Shown: positions 40,915 to 49,021, counted from the stretch's first letter. The stretch is DNA of 64,000 nucleotides from Chryseobacterium balustinum (GCF_900168205.1 NZ_FUZE01000001.1:682001-746000); one strand, 5' to 3'. Numbers and translations are program-made. Notes: a model not told the origin generated them from the sequence alone.

Positions 40915-41409
40915 TTAGTGAAATTCTACCATTACCGCACCCGATTGATGATGAAGTATTTCCTTATTGTAAAAATCCAGACCTGTTTGACTTTCAAGAA
41001 CGTCAAAAACCATGCGTTGCAAAGTGCCATCACCAATTCCGTGTACAATTTCGAGCCTTTTAAGATGATTTTTTCTGCAAAAACTGATGGTTTGAATTAA
41101 TTTTTCTTTCTGAAGAAATAATCTTTCGAAACTATCGTAATCATAAGGGTTTTTAACAAGATTTTCAAAATGCAAATCTAGAATTAGAGGATTTTTATCA
41201 TGCTTTTTAGAAATTATTTTTTTCGGTTCTGCTTTTTTTATGATTTTAATATTTTCATAGATTTCAGCATCTTTCGGAACCAGTTTTTCTTTCGGATATT
41301 GGTATGTGAAACCGTATTCGTCTTTAAAAACCACAATATTTCCATTCACCGAAGTAATCACTCCGCTTAAATCTTCATCTACCACCGAAACTTTATTGCC
41401 AATTTTCAT
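40915..41409 (-). CDS. Smr-domain protein
   Basis: A 164-residue protein. The N-terminal 50 residues form a small beta domain (GNKVSVVDEDLSGVITSVNG, FTYQYPKEKLVP) like the KOW or Tudor-like domain of the DUF2027/MutS2-type Smr proteins. The C-terminal Smr domain (about 75-164) has ILDLHFENLV (L-D-L-H motif), FCRKNHLKRLEIVHGIGDGT (H-G-x-G-x-G/T) and the end SGAVMVEFH. Smr domains nick DNA or cleave RNA on stalled ribosomes. The exact substrate of this short form is unknown. Confidence 0.85.
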   Translation of the reverse strand: MKIGNKVSVVDEDLSGVITSVNGNIVVFKDEYGFTYQYPKEKLVPKDAEIYENIKIIKKAEPKKIISKKHDKNPLILDLHFENLVKNPYDYDSFERLFLQKEKLIQTISFCRKNHLKRLEIVHGIGDGTLQRMVFDVLESQTGLDFYNKEILHHQSGAVMVEFH

Positions 41410-41411
41410 AT

Positions 41412-41506
41412 GTTTTAAACACTAATCTGCACAAATTTTTAGCACGAATTTTCACAATTTTCTAGTGTTATTAGTGAAAAATATTCGTGATATTTGTGTT
41501 TTAAAA
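41412..41506. repeat. Palindromic element with CACGAAT/CACTAAT words
   Basis: The left arm reads GTTTTAAACACTAATC, CACAAAT, CACGAAT and TTTTCAC. The right arm read from the other strand is TTTTAAAACACAAATATCAC, CACGAAT and TTTTCACTAATAACAC. These words (CACGAATT, CACTAATT) recur in intergenic regions of many Flavobacteriia, as I recall; only one copy is seen here. Confidence 0.5.
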
Positions 41507-42004
41507 TTAAACTTTTGGTCCTAATTCAATCACTGCCAAATCTTTTATTTCTTCTCCATCAATTACAAACTGCATCATCGTTCTCATTTTATGCCAACCT
41601 TGTTTTCCGCAGGCTCCGGGATTCAGATGCAGCAATTTATTTTTGTCATCATACATTGCTTTTAAAATATGAGAATGTCCTGAAATAAATAATTTTGGAG
41701 CTTTTTCTGAAATCTCTTTCTTAGCTAAAGGCGTATATTTTCCGGGATAACCACCAATATGAATCATTAGAACTTCTACATTCTCACAAAAAAAGCGATT
41801 TACTTCAGGAAATTCAGAACGGATTTTTGTTCCGTCGATATTTCCGTAAACCCCTTTTAAAGGTTTAATTTTTTCAAGCTGTTCGATAATTTCAAAGCTT
41901 CCAAAATCTCCGCAGTGCCAGATTTCATCAGCTTGTTTTGCATAATCTAAAATTCGGTCATCAATATAGGAATGAGAATCTGAGAGGAGAAGTATTTTGG
42001 TCAT
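41507..42004 (-). CDS. Metallophosphoesterase, YfcE/MJ0936 family
   Basis: A 165-residue calcineurin-like phosphoesterase. The motifs are ILLLSDSHSYIDDRIL (Asp8 and His10), DEIWHCGDFGSFEII, GVYGNIDGTK, VLMIHIGGYPGKY and LFISGHSHILK. All metal ligands of the minimal YfcE-type enzymes are present. Such enzymes hydrolyse phosphodiesters in vitro, and the natural substrate is unclear. The ATG follows the stop codon of the small exported protein directly (TAAATG), so the two are co-translated. Confidence 0.92.
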   Translation of the reverse strand: MTKILLLSDSHSYIDDRILDYAKQADEIWHCGDFGSFEIIEQLEKIKPLKGVYGNIDGTKIRSEFPEVNRFFCENVEVLMIHIGGYPGKYTPLAKKEISEKAPKLFISGHSHILKAMYDDKNKLLHLNPGACGKQGWHKMRTMMQFVIDGEEIKDLAVIELGPKV

Positions 42005-42454
42005 TTATCTTATTGTTCTTTCAGTAATGTTTTGATCGTATTTTTCTTTGAAAATTGCAAGACAATCAGGATTTATTTCTCCATCATTTGTAAGTACTCT
42101 TTCTTTCAAAAGCCATTTTATAAGTTTTTCCATAGACTTTTTAGAATTCATAAAACTTGCAATTTTATAAAAATCATTAGATTCTACTTTTACTTTTTCG
42201 GTCAGAAAATTCAGTACATAATAATCATCATCTTGATATCTTGATGTTTCATTATTCATCTGCCTGTAAAGCAATATTTCATCGTCACTTTTCAAATTGT
42301 AAAATGAATATTCAACCATATTGATTTTTTCTGCTTTCAAGATCTGTTTTCCGTCAAGCAAAACTTTGTCATCTTTAATCTCGACTTCCTGAGTAAAATA
42401 AAAATTAAAGCTCAGTACTAATAATGAGAACGTCAATAATTTTTTTATAATCAT
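42005..42454 (-). CDS. Small exported protein of unknown function
   Basis: A 149-residue protein when started at the ATG at 42454. The signal peptide is IIKKLLTFSLLVLSFNFYFT, followed by a beta-rich N-terminal part (QEVEIKDDKVLLDGKQILKA) and a helical C-terminus (FMNSKKSMEKLIKWLLKER). I do not recognise the family. The frame formally opens at a TTG (42475), but this TTG is the end of a TATATTTG -7 box on the minus strand, so the ATG is the real start. It heads the phosphoesterase transcript. Confidence 0.72.
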   Translation of the reverse strand: MIIKKLLTFSLLVLSFNFYFTQEVEIKDDKVLLDGKQILKAEKINMVEYSFYNLKSDDEILLYRQMNNETSRYQDDDYYVLNFLTEKVKVESNDFYKIASFMNSKKSMEKLIKWLLKERVLTNDGEINPDCLAIFKEKYDQNITERTIR

Positions 42455-42472
42455 TTTAATGTTTATTTTTTG

Positions 42473-42480
42473 CAAATATA
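42473..42480 (-). promoter_or_regulatory. -7 box of the exported protein/phosphoesterase unit
   Basis: TATATTTG on the minus strand, an exact TAnnTTTG match, 18 bp before the ATG at 42454. Confidence 0.55.
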
Positions 42481-42579
42481 AAAATGCTAATTGTTATAAT
42501 CAGTTTTTTTATAGTAGCAATTTATTTTTATTAAATTTTAAGTATTGATGAAATGAGAATTTAATTATACTGAATTGAT

Positions 42580-42587
42580 TAAATTTG
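42580..42587 (+). promoter_or_regulatory. -7 box of the serine hydrolase gene
   Basis: TAAATTTG matches TAnnTTTG and lies 16 bp before the ATG at 42604. Confidence 0.5.
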
Positions 42588-42603
42588 GGAAAATTTAAAA
42601 ATA

Positions 42604-44145
42604 ATGAAGCATAACTTATCTTTATTCTTTCTTTTAGTTTCTTTCATCTCTTTTGCACAGGTTGAAGAGAAAAAATTGGACGAACTCATTCAGAATACTT
42701 TAAAAACTTTTGATGTTCCCGGAATGTCTGTTGGTGTTATCAAAGACGGTAAAATGATTTACTCAAAAGGTTTTGGAGTACGTTCGTTAACAACGAAACA
42801 ACCAATGGATGACACAACTTTGGTGGGTATTGCTTCTAATTCTAAAGCTTTCACTTGTGTTGCTTTGGCAATTTTAGCTGATGAAGGAAAACTGAACTGG
42901 GACGATAAAGTTTCAAAATATATTCCTGAATTTCAAATGTATGACCCGTATGTTTCTCAAAATGTAACGATTAAGGATTTGATTACGCACAGAGCTGGAT
43001 TAGGTTTGGGACAGGGAGATTTGATGTTTTTTCCAGAAGGTGGAAATCTTACGGTGAATGATATTGTGCATAATGTAAGATATTTAAAGCCCGAAAATCC
43101 TTTCAGAACGACTTTAGATTACAATAACATCATGTTTATTGTTGCCGGAGAAGTTATTACCAGAATTTCAGGGTTAAGTTGGGCAGATTTTATCGAGCAA
43201 AGAATTATGAAGCCGGTAGGAATGAATTCAAGCTTCGGAAGTTACAACAGAGCAAAAGCAGTTGCTAATAAAATTGATGCGCATGCTCCGGTTGATGGAA
43301 AAGCAATTGCAGTTCCTCATGATTGGAATGAAACGGGAAATGCCGCAGGTGGGATTATGAGTAATATTAAAGATATGACGATTTGGGCAGAATTTCTTTT
43401 AAATGGATTCACAACGAAAGACGGCAAAAAATTAGTTACAGATAAAAATATTCAACAGCTTTGGAGTTTACAGATTCCTGATAGAGTGGCAATGAAAAAT
43501 CCTTACGATACAAGTTTTTACGGATACGGTTTAGGCTGGTTTTTAAGTGATGTGAAAGGTCATAAACAAGTACAACATACCGGTGGATTGATTGGAACAG
43601 TAACTCAGTTCACTTTAATCCCGGATATGAAATTAGGAATTGTGGTTTTAACGAATCAACAGTCTGGAGCAGCTTTCAACACAATTACCAATACGGTGAA
43701 AGATTCTTATTTAGGAATTGCCGATAGAAATTGGCTGAAAACCTACGGTGACAGAATGCAGAAAGTAGAAGCTGAATACAATAAACAAAAGAAAGAAGCT
43801 TTTGCAAAGTCTGATGCTTTCAAAAAAGATAAAAATCTTCAGCCTAAAGCTGAGCAGTTTGTAGGAAAATACAATGACCAATGGTTTGGTGATGTAGAAA
43901 TTGCTCAACAGGGAAATACTTACAGAATTTCTTGTAAAAATTCCCCAAGATTAAAAGGTGAATTGCTTCCTTTTTCAAACAATACTTTTATCATCAAATG
44001 GGACGACAGAAGCTATGATGCCGATGCTTATCTTATTTTTAGTTATGATGAAAACGGAAAAGCAGAATCTGCAAAAATGAAAGCGATTTCAGATATTACA
44101 GATTTTAGTTTTGATTTTGATGATCTTGATTTGAAAAGGAAATAA
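42604..44145 (+). CDS. Exported beta-lactamase-fold serine hydrolase with DUF3471 domain
   Basis: A 513-residue exported enzyme. The signal peptide ends near ISFAQVEE. The beta-lactamase/PBP-like domain (about 25-375) has the SxxK motif SNSK (Ser78 and Lys81), the Tyr motif LDYNNIMF and the third motif HTGGLIGTVTQF, in which H-T-G replaces K-T-G as in class C-like esterases. The C-terminal part (about 405-505, FVGKYNDQWFGDVEIAQ) is a DUF3471 lipocalin-like domain. Such proteins are usually D-aminopeptidases or esterases rather than true beta-lactamases. The substrate is unknown. The gene is monocistronic with its own terminator. Confidence 0.9.
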   Translation: MKHNLSLFFLLVSFISFAQVEEKKLDELIQNTLKTFDVPGMSVGVIKDGKMIYSKGFGVRSLTTKQPMDDTTLVGIASNSKAFTCVALAILADEGKLNWDDKVSKYIPEFQMYDPYVSQNVTIKDLITHRAGLGLGQGDLMFFPEGGNLTVNDIVHNVRYLKPENPFRTTLDYNNIMFIVAGEVITRISGLSWADFIEQRIMKPVGMNSSFGSYNRAKAVANKIDAHAPVDGKAIAVPHDWNETGNAAGGIMSNIKDMTIWAEFLLNGFTTKDGKKLVTDKNIQQLWSLQIPDRVAMKNPYDTSFYGYGLGWFLSDVKGHKQVQHTGGLIGTVTQFTLIPDMKLGIVVLTNQQSGAAFNTITNTVKDSYLGIADRNWLKTYGDRMQKVEAEYNKQKKEAFAKSDAFKKDKNLQPKAEQFVGKYNDQWFGDVEIAQQGNTYRISCKNSPRLKGELLPFSNNTFIIKWDDRSYDADAYLIFSYDENGKAESAKMKAISDITDFSFDFDDLDLKRK

Positions 44146-44163
44146 TCAACATAGAAATATTAC

Positions 44164-44190
44164 AAAGAGGCTGCGAAAAACAGCCTCTTT
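44164..44190. terminator. Bidirectional terminator
   Basis: AAAGAGGCTG (44164-44173) pairs with CAGCCTCTTT (44181-44190) around CGAAAAA, between two convergent genes. Confidence 0.85.
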
Positions 44191-44204
44191 TATTTTTAAT
44201 TCAA

Positions 44205-45263
44205 TTATTTTTTTATGAATTTCGTAGTAGTTTCTCCTGTTTTCAGAATGTAATTTCCTGAAGAAAGATGGTTTACGTTGATGGAGTTTCTTTCTAATAT
44301 ACCTGAATTTACTACTCTGCCCGTCATATCAAATATTTTGTATTCTTTTGAGTTTGAATTGTAAACATTTAGTTTGTCAGTTGCAGGATTTGGATAAACT
44401 TTCAAACTTTTACTACCCGTTGCATTTAATTCTGAAACAGATAAAGTTGCTAAGTCGACTTTATATACTGCGTTGGCAAAGAAATCTGTAATATACATCA
44501 TGTTATTATGCATTAACAATCCAGAAGGGTAACTTAACAGGCTTGATGTTACTGCGTCAGAAACCGTAGGATTTGTAACTGAAGTACTGATCTTTGAAAT
44601 TTTTGAAGCTCCAGCTTCTGCAACATATAATTGTTTTCCATGTGAGGCAAGACCTGAAGGATAGCTTAATCCTTGAGCGACAACTTCACTGGTCGCAGAA
44701 CTGTTGTTCATGTCAAATCTTACAATTTTTCCTTCAAATCTCTCGGAAATATAAAGTTGATCGCCAACAAGCTCAATTTCAAAAGGACTTGAAGCATTGG
44801 TAACTGTTGTTGGTAGAGGAGAAGCTTGGGTGACATCTATTTTGATGACTCTGTTTTCCCCTTCAAGGGCTACGTACAGTTCGTTTCCAATAAACTCAAG
44901 ACCAATAGGACTGTCTATGTTTGATATTACAGTTTCAGGAGCAATACCTGTGTTTGAAAGGTCAATTTTAGAAATTTTGTTACCTCCGAATTCTGAAATA
45001 TAAAGTTGATTATCTTTTATCGCTAATCCATAAGGTCTGTTTACTCCCGTTGCTATATCAACTGGAGAAGTATTTGGATTGGTAAGATCAAATTTCACAA
45101 CTTTGTCTGAATAATAATAACCAATATACAAGTCATTACCATCTGTGATCATAGGATTGGGAGTTGTTAAATTGTCTTGGAATACGCTTATTGAAGCTTG
45201 AGAATAAACATTGCTTCCCAATAATAAAAAGAAAGCAAACAGTAAATAAATTTGTCTGTACAT
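44205..45263 (-). CDS. Secreted beta-propeller protein with T9SS sorting domain
   Basis: A 352-residue secreted protein. The signal peptide ends LLLGSNVYSQA. Residues about 30-270 form a propeller of near-repeats: LYIGYYYSDKVVKFDLTN, LYISEFGGNKISKIDLSN, LYVALEGENRVIKIDVTQ, LYISERFEGKIVRFDMNN and LYVAEAGASKISKI, one blade about every 42 residues. The last 75 residues are a type A T9SS sorting domain (VYPNPATDKLNVYN, then FDMTGRVV and a basic end TKFIKK). It should cross the outer membrane by type IX secretion and be attached or released there. The ligand is unknown. Confidence 0.9.
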   Translation of the reverse strand: MYRQIYLLFAFFLLLGSNVYSQASISVFQDNLTTPNPMITDGNDLYIGYYYSDKVVKFDLTNPNTSPVDIATGVNRPYGLAIKDNQLYISEFGGNKISKIDLSNTGIAPETVISNIDSPIGLEFIGNELYVALEGENRVIKIDVTQASPLPTTVTNASSPFEIELVGDQLYISERFEGKIVRFDMNNSSATSEVVAQGLSYPSGLASHGKQLYVAEAGASKISKISTSVTNPTVSDAVTSSLLSYPSGLLMHNNMMYITDFFANAVYKVDLATLSVSELNATGSKSLKVYPNPATDKLNVYNSNSKEYKIFDMTGRVVNSGILERNSINVNHLSSGNYILKTGETTTKFIKK

Positions 45264-45490
45264 AATAATAGAGTTTTAAGCTTTGTTTTATTTAGAATAA
45301 ATAAAATTTAGACAAATTTAATTGTTTTATCCACAAAGGAAAAATGCGCATTCGGTTGCATTTAAAGAAAGAGAAATAACAAAATAAAAATGTTGTTATT
45401 AATCAGTTTTTAAAAAATAAATATAAAATAAACTCAATAATTTTGGGTTCCCATCCAGTTTTAGAATAAAAGATGGGAGCAGGATAAAAA

Positions 45491-46381
45491 CTATTTTAAA
45501 ATTTTAAAATCAGTTTCTGCTCTTAAAAATTCACTATTAAGATTTTGCTTTTCGAAAAAATCTCTTAACTCAGTCAAACGTTTTTGATTATCATATTTTA
45601 AACTTGAATTCAACTTTTGTTGGCAAAGAGAGCAGGCTCTTGCAAAATGAGAATCTGTCTCGGTAAGATTATTGGTTCCATCCATTACGCAATTTGCATT
45701 CAGGCAATGGCTTATTCCAAACATATGACCAATTTCGTGCGAACTTATTTTCAGTAATCTTTCAAGGCTTTTATTAAAGTTTGATTCTGTTAAATTTCCA
45801 TCGTAAAATCTGAACATCGAAGTTACACCAACTCCATTTTCGTAGGAAGCAAGCCCGAAAACATAATTCCATTCAGGACTTGGAAAAAGGTCTTTTTCCG
45901 TAATTCCCATTAAAACAACGGCATCTTTAGGTTTTTTCTTTATTAAAATACTGTCTAATAGATAAGTCGCCAAAATTTGTTCTTGATTATTGCTTCTAAT
46001 TCTTTTGGCCGATTTTGGAAAAATAGTATTAGATAAAGTGGGCAAGATCTTAGTTTCCAACTGAAAGTATTTGGCTAAATATTGTTTCGTTAACTCAATT
46101 TGTTTTTTCTGCAGGATATTAAATTCACCGATGGGCTGAAGGTAAATTATGTTCTTTCCTTCTTCCGGTTTTATCTTTTTTAATTTTTGAAAGTCTTGAA
46201 ATGTCTGAAAACTTTCTTTTTTATTGTATCTCCATTCTTCTTGTGTAGGATTTTTTAATGCTTCGTCATTAAATGCAATCTTTTCAAAATAAGATAATTC
46301 TTTCTTTTGACATGAAAAAAGAAAGATGAGAAGAGGTAAATAAATTAGATTTATAAACGAATTAAATTTTCCCGGGCTCAT
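45491..46381 (-). CDS. Archaemetzincin-type zinc protease, lipoprotein
   Basis: A 296-residue protein from the ATG at 46381; the frame is open further upstream, but that part is the overlapping SixA gene read in another frame. The signal ends in the lipobox LFSC. The zinc motif HEIGHMFGISHC (His215, Glu216, His219, His225 and Cys226), then CVM and a later CSLC, fits the archaemetzincin pattern HExxHxxGx3Cx4CxMx(16-17)CxxC, in which the four Cys bind a second zinc. It is therefore an archaemetzincin, here anchored in a membrane. The start overlaps the SixA stop by 20 bp, so they are coupled. The substrate is unknown. Confidence 0.85.
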   Translation of the reverse strand: MSPGKFNSFINLIYLPLLIFLFSCQKKELSYFEKIAFNDEALKNPTQEEWRYNKKESFQTFQDFQKLKKIKPEEGKNIIYLQPIGEFNILQKKQIELTKQYLAKYFQLETKILPTLSNTIFPKSAKRIRSNNQEQILATYLLDSILIKKKPKDAVVLMGITEKDLFPSPEWNYVFGLASYENGVGVTSMFRFYDGNLTESNFNKSLERLLKISSHEIGHMFGISHCLNANCVMDGTNNLTETDSHFARACSLCQQKLNSSLKYDNQKRLTELRDFFEKQNLNSEFLRAETDFKILK

Positions 46382-46838
46382 AAAAGAAAAGAAGCTTTTT
46401 ATTGGCTCCATCAAATTGCGACCAAGAATCGCAATCAATTTGAAAGCCTGCAACACCGCAAGTCGGAAAATGAAAAATATCCTCAGAAATAGAATTTGCA
46501 AAATTGGAAATGCCATTGTTATGGGAGAAAAACGCAACAGAATTCAAATCGTCATTTAAATCATAAATAACAGATTCAAAATTACTTTCAGAAGGATTGT
46601 AAAGTTTTTCGTCGGTTCCAAAAGTTAGATTATAGGTTTGATTAAAAATTTTACAGGTTGATAAAGCTCTTACTGCAGGGCTTGAAACGAAATAATCAAT
46701 ACCGATACTGTTATTTTTCAAAAATTTAGACATTTTCAGGGCATCTAGCAAACCTTTGTCTGCCAAAGGTCTGTCGAAGTCGCTAGTTTCTTCAGGCCAG
46801 TCACTTTTTGCATGTCTTACGAGGATGAGTTGCTTCAT
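46362..46838 (-). CDS. SixA-like histidine phosphatase
   Basis: A 158-residue phosphatase of the RHG family, from the ATG at 46838, which gives MKQLILVRHAKSDWPEETSD; an upstream ATG at 46871 adds a non-conserved leader. The catalytic motif is RHAKS (Arg8 and His9). DYFVSSPAVRALSTCKIFNQ and VAFFSHNNGISNFANSI provide the second histidine. Such short enzymes dephosphorylate phosphohistidine proteins (SixA) or small phosphoesters. It overlaps the archaemetzincin gene downstream by 20 bp and is divergent from ruvX. Confidence 0.9.
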   Translation of the reverse strand: MKQLILVRHAKSDWPEETSDFDRPLADKGLLDALKMSKFLKNNSIGIDYFVSSPAVRALSTCKIFNQTYNLTFGTDEKLYNPSESNFESVIYDLNDDLNSVAFFSHNNGISNFANSISEDIFHFPTCGVAGFQIDCDSWSQFDGANKKLLFFYEPGKI

Positions 46839-46938
46839 AGTCTTGAGTTTGGATAAGATAAAATTAAACAAAAATTAACGGATAAAAAACATGATTTATA
46901 AAAAAAACTGTGTTAGGAATATAATGAGTAAAATTTCT

Positions 46939-46946
46939 TAAATTTG
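46939..46946 (+). promoter_or_regulatory. -7 box of ruvX
   Basis: TAAATTTG matches TAnnTTTG and ends 7 bp before the ruvX ATG (46954). The transcript must be leaderless or nearly so. Confidence 0.55.
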
Positions 46947-46953
46947 CAGACTT

Positions 46954-47370
46954 ATGGGACAGATCATTGCTATAGACTACGGAAAAGCACGTTGTGGCGT
47001 TGCAGCAACCGATGATATGAAGATTATCGCAAGTGGTCTTGATACTGTGGAAACACGTTTTCTGATGGATTTTTTGAAAAAATACGTCGTTGAAAACCGT
47101 GTGGAAGAAGTTGTAGTAGGTCTGCCAACAGACTTGAAGGGAAATGCTTCAGAAGTGGAAACCGATATTTTAGGGTTTATAGAAAACTTTAAAAAAGAAT
47201 TTCCGCAGATTGAAGTTCATCGTTTTGATGAAAGGTTTACCTCAAAAATGGCTTCGTTTTTTATTTCGCAAAGTGGGAAAAGCAAAAAACAAAGACAACA
47301 AAAAGGATTAATAGATAAAGTAAGTGCAACCATCATATTGCAGAATTTTTTAGAACAAAGAACAAGATGA
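46954..47370 (+). CDS. ruvX: Holliday junction resolvase RuvX (YqgF)
   Basis: A 138-residue YqgF/RuvX protein. IIAIDYGKARCGVAATDD carries the first catalytic Asp. VVGLPTDLKGNASEVETDI and EVHRFDERFTSKMA supply the other acidic residues, and KGLIDKVSATIILQNFLE is the conserved C-terminal helix with the last Asp. YqgF proteins process the 5' end of 16S pre-rRNA or resolve Holliday junctions. The stop overlaps the peptide deformylase start by 4 bp (ATGA). The leader is very short. Confidence 0.93.
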   Translation: MGQIIAIDYGKARCGVAATDDMKIIASGLDTVETRFLMDFLKKYVVENRVEEVVVGLPTDLKGNASEVETDILGFIENFKKEFPQIEVHRFDERFTSKMASFFISQSGKSKKQRQQKGLIDKVSATIILQNFLEQRTR

Positions 47371-47939
47371 TTTTACCAATAAGAGCTTTTGGAGATCCTG
47401 TATTGAGAAAAACAGGAAAAGATATAGATAAAAATTATCCGGATCTGCAACAACTGATCGATAATATGTTTGAAACGATGTACGAGGCAAACGGTATTGG
47501 TTTGGCGGCACCTCAGATTGGTTTAGATATAAGAATGTTTATTGTAGATGTTACGCCTTTGGCGGAAGATGAAGATTACGAAGATATTGCTGAAGAGTTG
47601 AAAGATTTTAAAAAAGTTTTCATCAATGCTCAAATTCTTGAAGAATCTGGCGAAGAATGGAAGTTTAACGAAGGCTGTCTTTCTATTCCTGATGTGAGAG
47701 AAGATGTGAAAAGAAAAAGCACAATCTTAATCGAATATTATGACGAAAATTTTGTGAAGCATACCGAAACTTTTTCCGATATTAGAGCCCGCGTAATTCA
47801 GCACGAATATGATCATATTGAAGGTACCCTTTTTACCGATCATTTAAGCCCGCTGAAGAAAAAGCTGGTAAAAGGAAAACTTACAAAAATTACTCAAGGA
47901 GAAGTATCTATTGGCTACAAAATGAGATTTCCAAAATAA
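47367..47939 (+). CDS. def: Peptide deformylase
   Basis: A 190-residue metalloenzyme that removes the formyl group from new proteins. The three family motifs are present: GIGLAAPQIG, EGCLSIP (metal-binding Cys) and QHEYDHIEGTLF (HExxH type). The N-terminus LPIRAFGDPVLRKTGKDID is typical. It contains the short acidic insertion LAEDEDYEDIAEE, seen in Bacteroidota deformylases. It is translationally coupled to ruvX. A DUF5606 gene follows in the same direction after 67 bp. Confidence 0.96.
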   Translation: MILPIRAFGDPVLRKTGKDIDKNYPDLQQLIDNMFETMYEANGIGLAAPQIGLDIRMFIVDVTPLAEDEDYEDIAEELKDFKKVFINAQILEESGEEWKFNEGCLSIPDVREDVKRKSTILIEYYDENFVKHTETFSDIRARVIQHEYDHIEGTLFTDHLSPLKKKLVKGKLTKITQGEVSIGYKMRFPK

Positions 47940-48006
47940 TTTAAACTAAGAAATATATTATTATAAAAAGCGTTATAGCTTTTACTGAAATTAAAAAAAT
48001 AAAATT

Positions 48007-48570
48007 ATGCTGTTAGAAAAAATAATTTCAATCTCTGGGAAACCAGGTCTTTACAAATTGGTATCGCAGTTGAAAAACGGATTCATCATTGAAGAAGTTA
48101 CTACCAAAAAGAAAGTGAGCATCGGTAATTCAAGCCAGGTAAGCTTGTTAGATAATATCGCAATGTTTACTTTTGATAAAGAAGTTCCTTTGTTTGAGGT
48201 TTTTGAAAATATTGCTAAAAACTACGATTACAAAGAAACGATCAATCATAAATCTTCAGAAGCTGAATTGGCTGAATTTATGGTTGCATCTCTTCCAAAC
48301 TACGATACAGAAAGAGTTTACAATTCTGATATTAAGAAATTGGCTCAATGGTACAATATCCTTCACAAAGCGGGATACATCACTCCAGAAAGTTTTGTAA
48401 AAGCAGAACCGGAAACTGTAGAAGGTGAAAGCGCTGAAGGTGATATCACTGCAGACAAAGCGGCTCCGAAAAAAGCGGCTCCAAAAGCAGACAAACCTGC
48501 AACTCCAAAAGTAAAAGCAAGTACAGGAGCTAAAGCAGCTACGAAAAGTACACACAGAAAAATGGGATAA
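48007..48570 (+). CDS. DUF5606 domain protein
   Basis: A 187-residue cytoplasmic protein. Residues 1-135 match the Bacteroidota family DUF5606: LLEKIISISGKPGLYKLVSQ, FIIEEVTTKKKVSIGNSSQV and VYNSDIKKLAQWYNILHKAG. The last 50 residues are low-complexity Ala, Lys, Pro and Glu with KKAAPKADKPATPKVKA, probably disordered and basic. The role is unknown; the position behind def suggests an expressed housekeeping gene. A terminator follows at 48593. Confidence 0.82.
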   Translation: MLLEKIISISGKPGLYKLVSQLKNGFIIEEVTTKKKVSIGNSSQVSLLDNIAMFTFDKEVPLFEVFENIAKNYDYKETINHKSSEAELAEFMVASLPNYDTERVYNSDIKKLAQWYNILHKAGYITPESFVKAEPETVEGESAEGDITADKAAPKKAAPKADKPATPKVKASTGAKAATKSTHRKMG

Positions 48571-48592
48571 TTTAGTTTATCTTAATTTATAT

Positions 48593-48623
48593 AAAACCTT
48601 GTCAGCAATGATGAGGTTTTTTT
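48593..48623 (+). terminator. Terminator of the DUF5606 gene
   Basis: AAAACCT pairs with AGGTTTT, with an inner TCA/TGA pair around GCAA, followed by a run of T. Confidence 0.7.
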
Positions 48624-48698
48624 TGTTTTTAAATATTGGTTGCAAATATTTTGGTGTTTCGCTTGATGAATGTACATATTCTAATTATTGGGTTTAAA

Positions 48699-48867
48699 GT
48701 TGGACAATCGCAAAGGCGCAAAGTTTAATTTATAAACATTGATTTTTAAGGCGCAAGGATTTTATCAGAGATAAAATTTAATAGTTCAGTTTATAAAGTT
48801 TACTGAAAATCTTAGATTTTCTTACGCCTTATCAATATAAAACTTTGCGACTTTGCTATTGTCCAAC
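48699..48867. repeat. Dispersed CGCAAAG-type element, copy 2, 169-bp palindrome
   Basis: The first 28 bases (starting GTTGGACAATCGCAAAGG) and the last 28 bases are inverted repeats with 26 matches. Nested inside are AAGGCGCAAG and CTTACGCCTT, again inverted. The left half shares its words and their order with the copy at 19440-19568. There is no reading frame of interest, so this looks like a non-coding mobile or MITE-like element. Confidence 0.7.
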
Positions 48868-48976
48868 ATTTCTTTAAAAACAAAAGAACATTAATCCGTA
48901 AATTTGCTGTATCGTAATTTTTAATATCAGCTAAATTTTTGTAACATTTAGTACTATATTTTTATTTTTTGAATTT

Positions 48977-49020
48977 TCGTCCATCAACTAGCAACTAAAA
49001 ACCATCAACTATTAACAACT
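48977..49020. repeat. Short-word repeat in front of mazG
   Basis: The words CATCAACTA, AACTAAAAACC and CATCAACTATTAACAAC follow one another up to the mazG ATG. They resemble the right arm of the element behind folA (29741-29761), which reads ATCAACTAAAAACTAACAAC. Confidence 0.45.
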
Positions 49021-49021
49021 T

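Larger units (their letters stand above)
48571..49021. other. 451-bp intergenic region filled by repeat elements
   Basis: No gene. It contains, in order, the terminator of the DUF5606 gene (48593-48623), a 169-bp palindromic repeat (48699-48867) and, directly before mazG, a short-word repeat (48977-49020). A mazG promoter must lie between 48870 and 49000; the T-rich stretch at 48945-48975 is the likely place, but no exact TAnnTTTG stands out. Confidence 0.55.

Noticed and set aside
42604-44145. Beta-lactamase resistance gene.
   Set aside because: The SxxK motif is present, but H-T-G replaces K-T-G and there is a DUF3471 domain. This fits D-aminopeptidase or esterase-type serine hydrolases rather than an antibiotic resistance enzyme.
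45327-45335. Perfect DnaA-box word TTATCCACA between two genes.
   Set aside because: It is a single copy with no cluster of further boxes, no DnaA gene and no strand switch. One match is expected by chance in AT-rich DNA of this length, so I do not call an origin.
46382-46537. Upstream extension of the archaemetzincin frame.
   Set aside because: This stretch is the SixA gene read in another frame. The ATG at 46381 directly precedes a clean lipoprotein signal.
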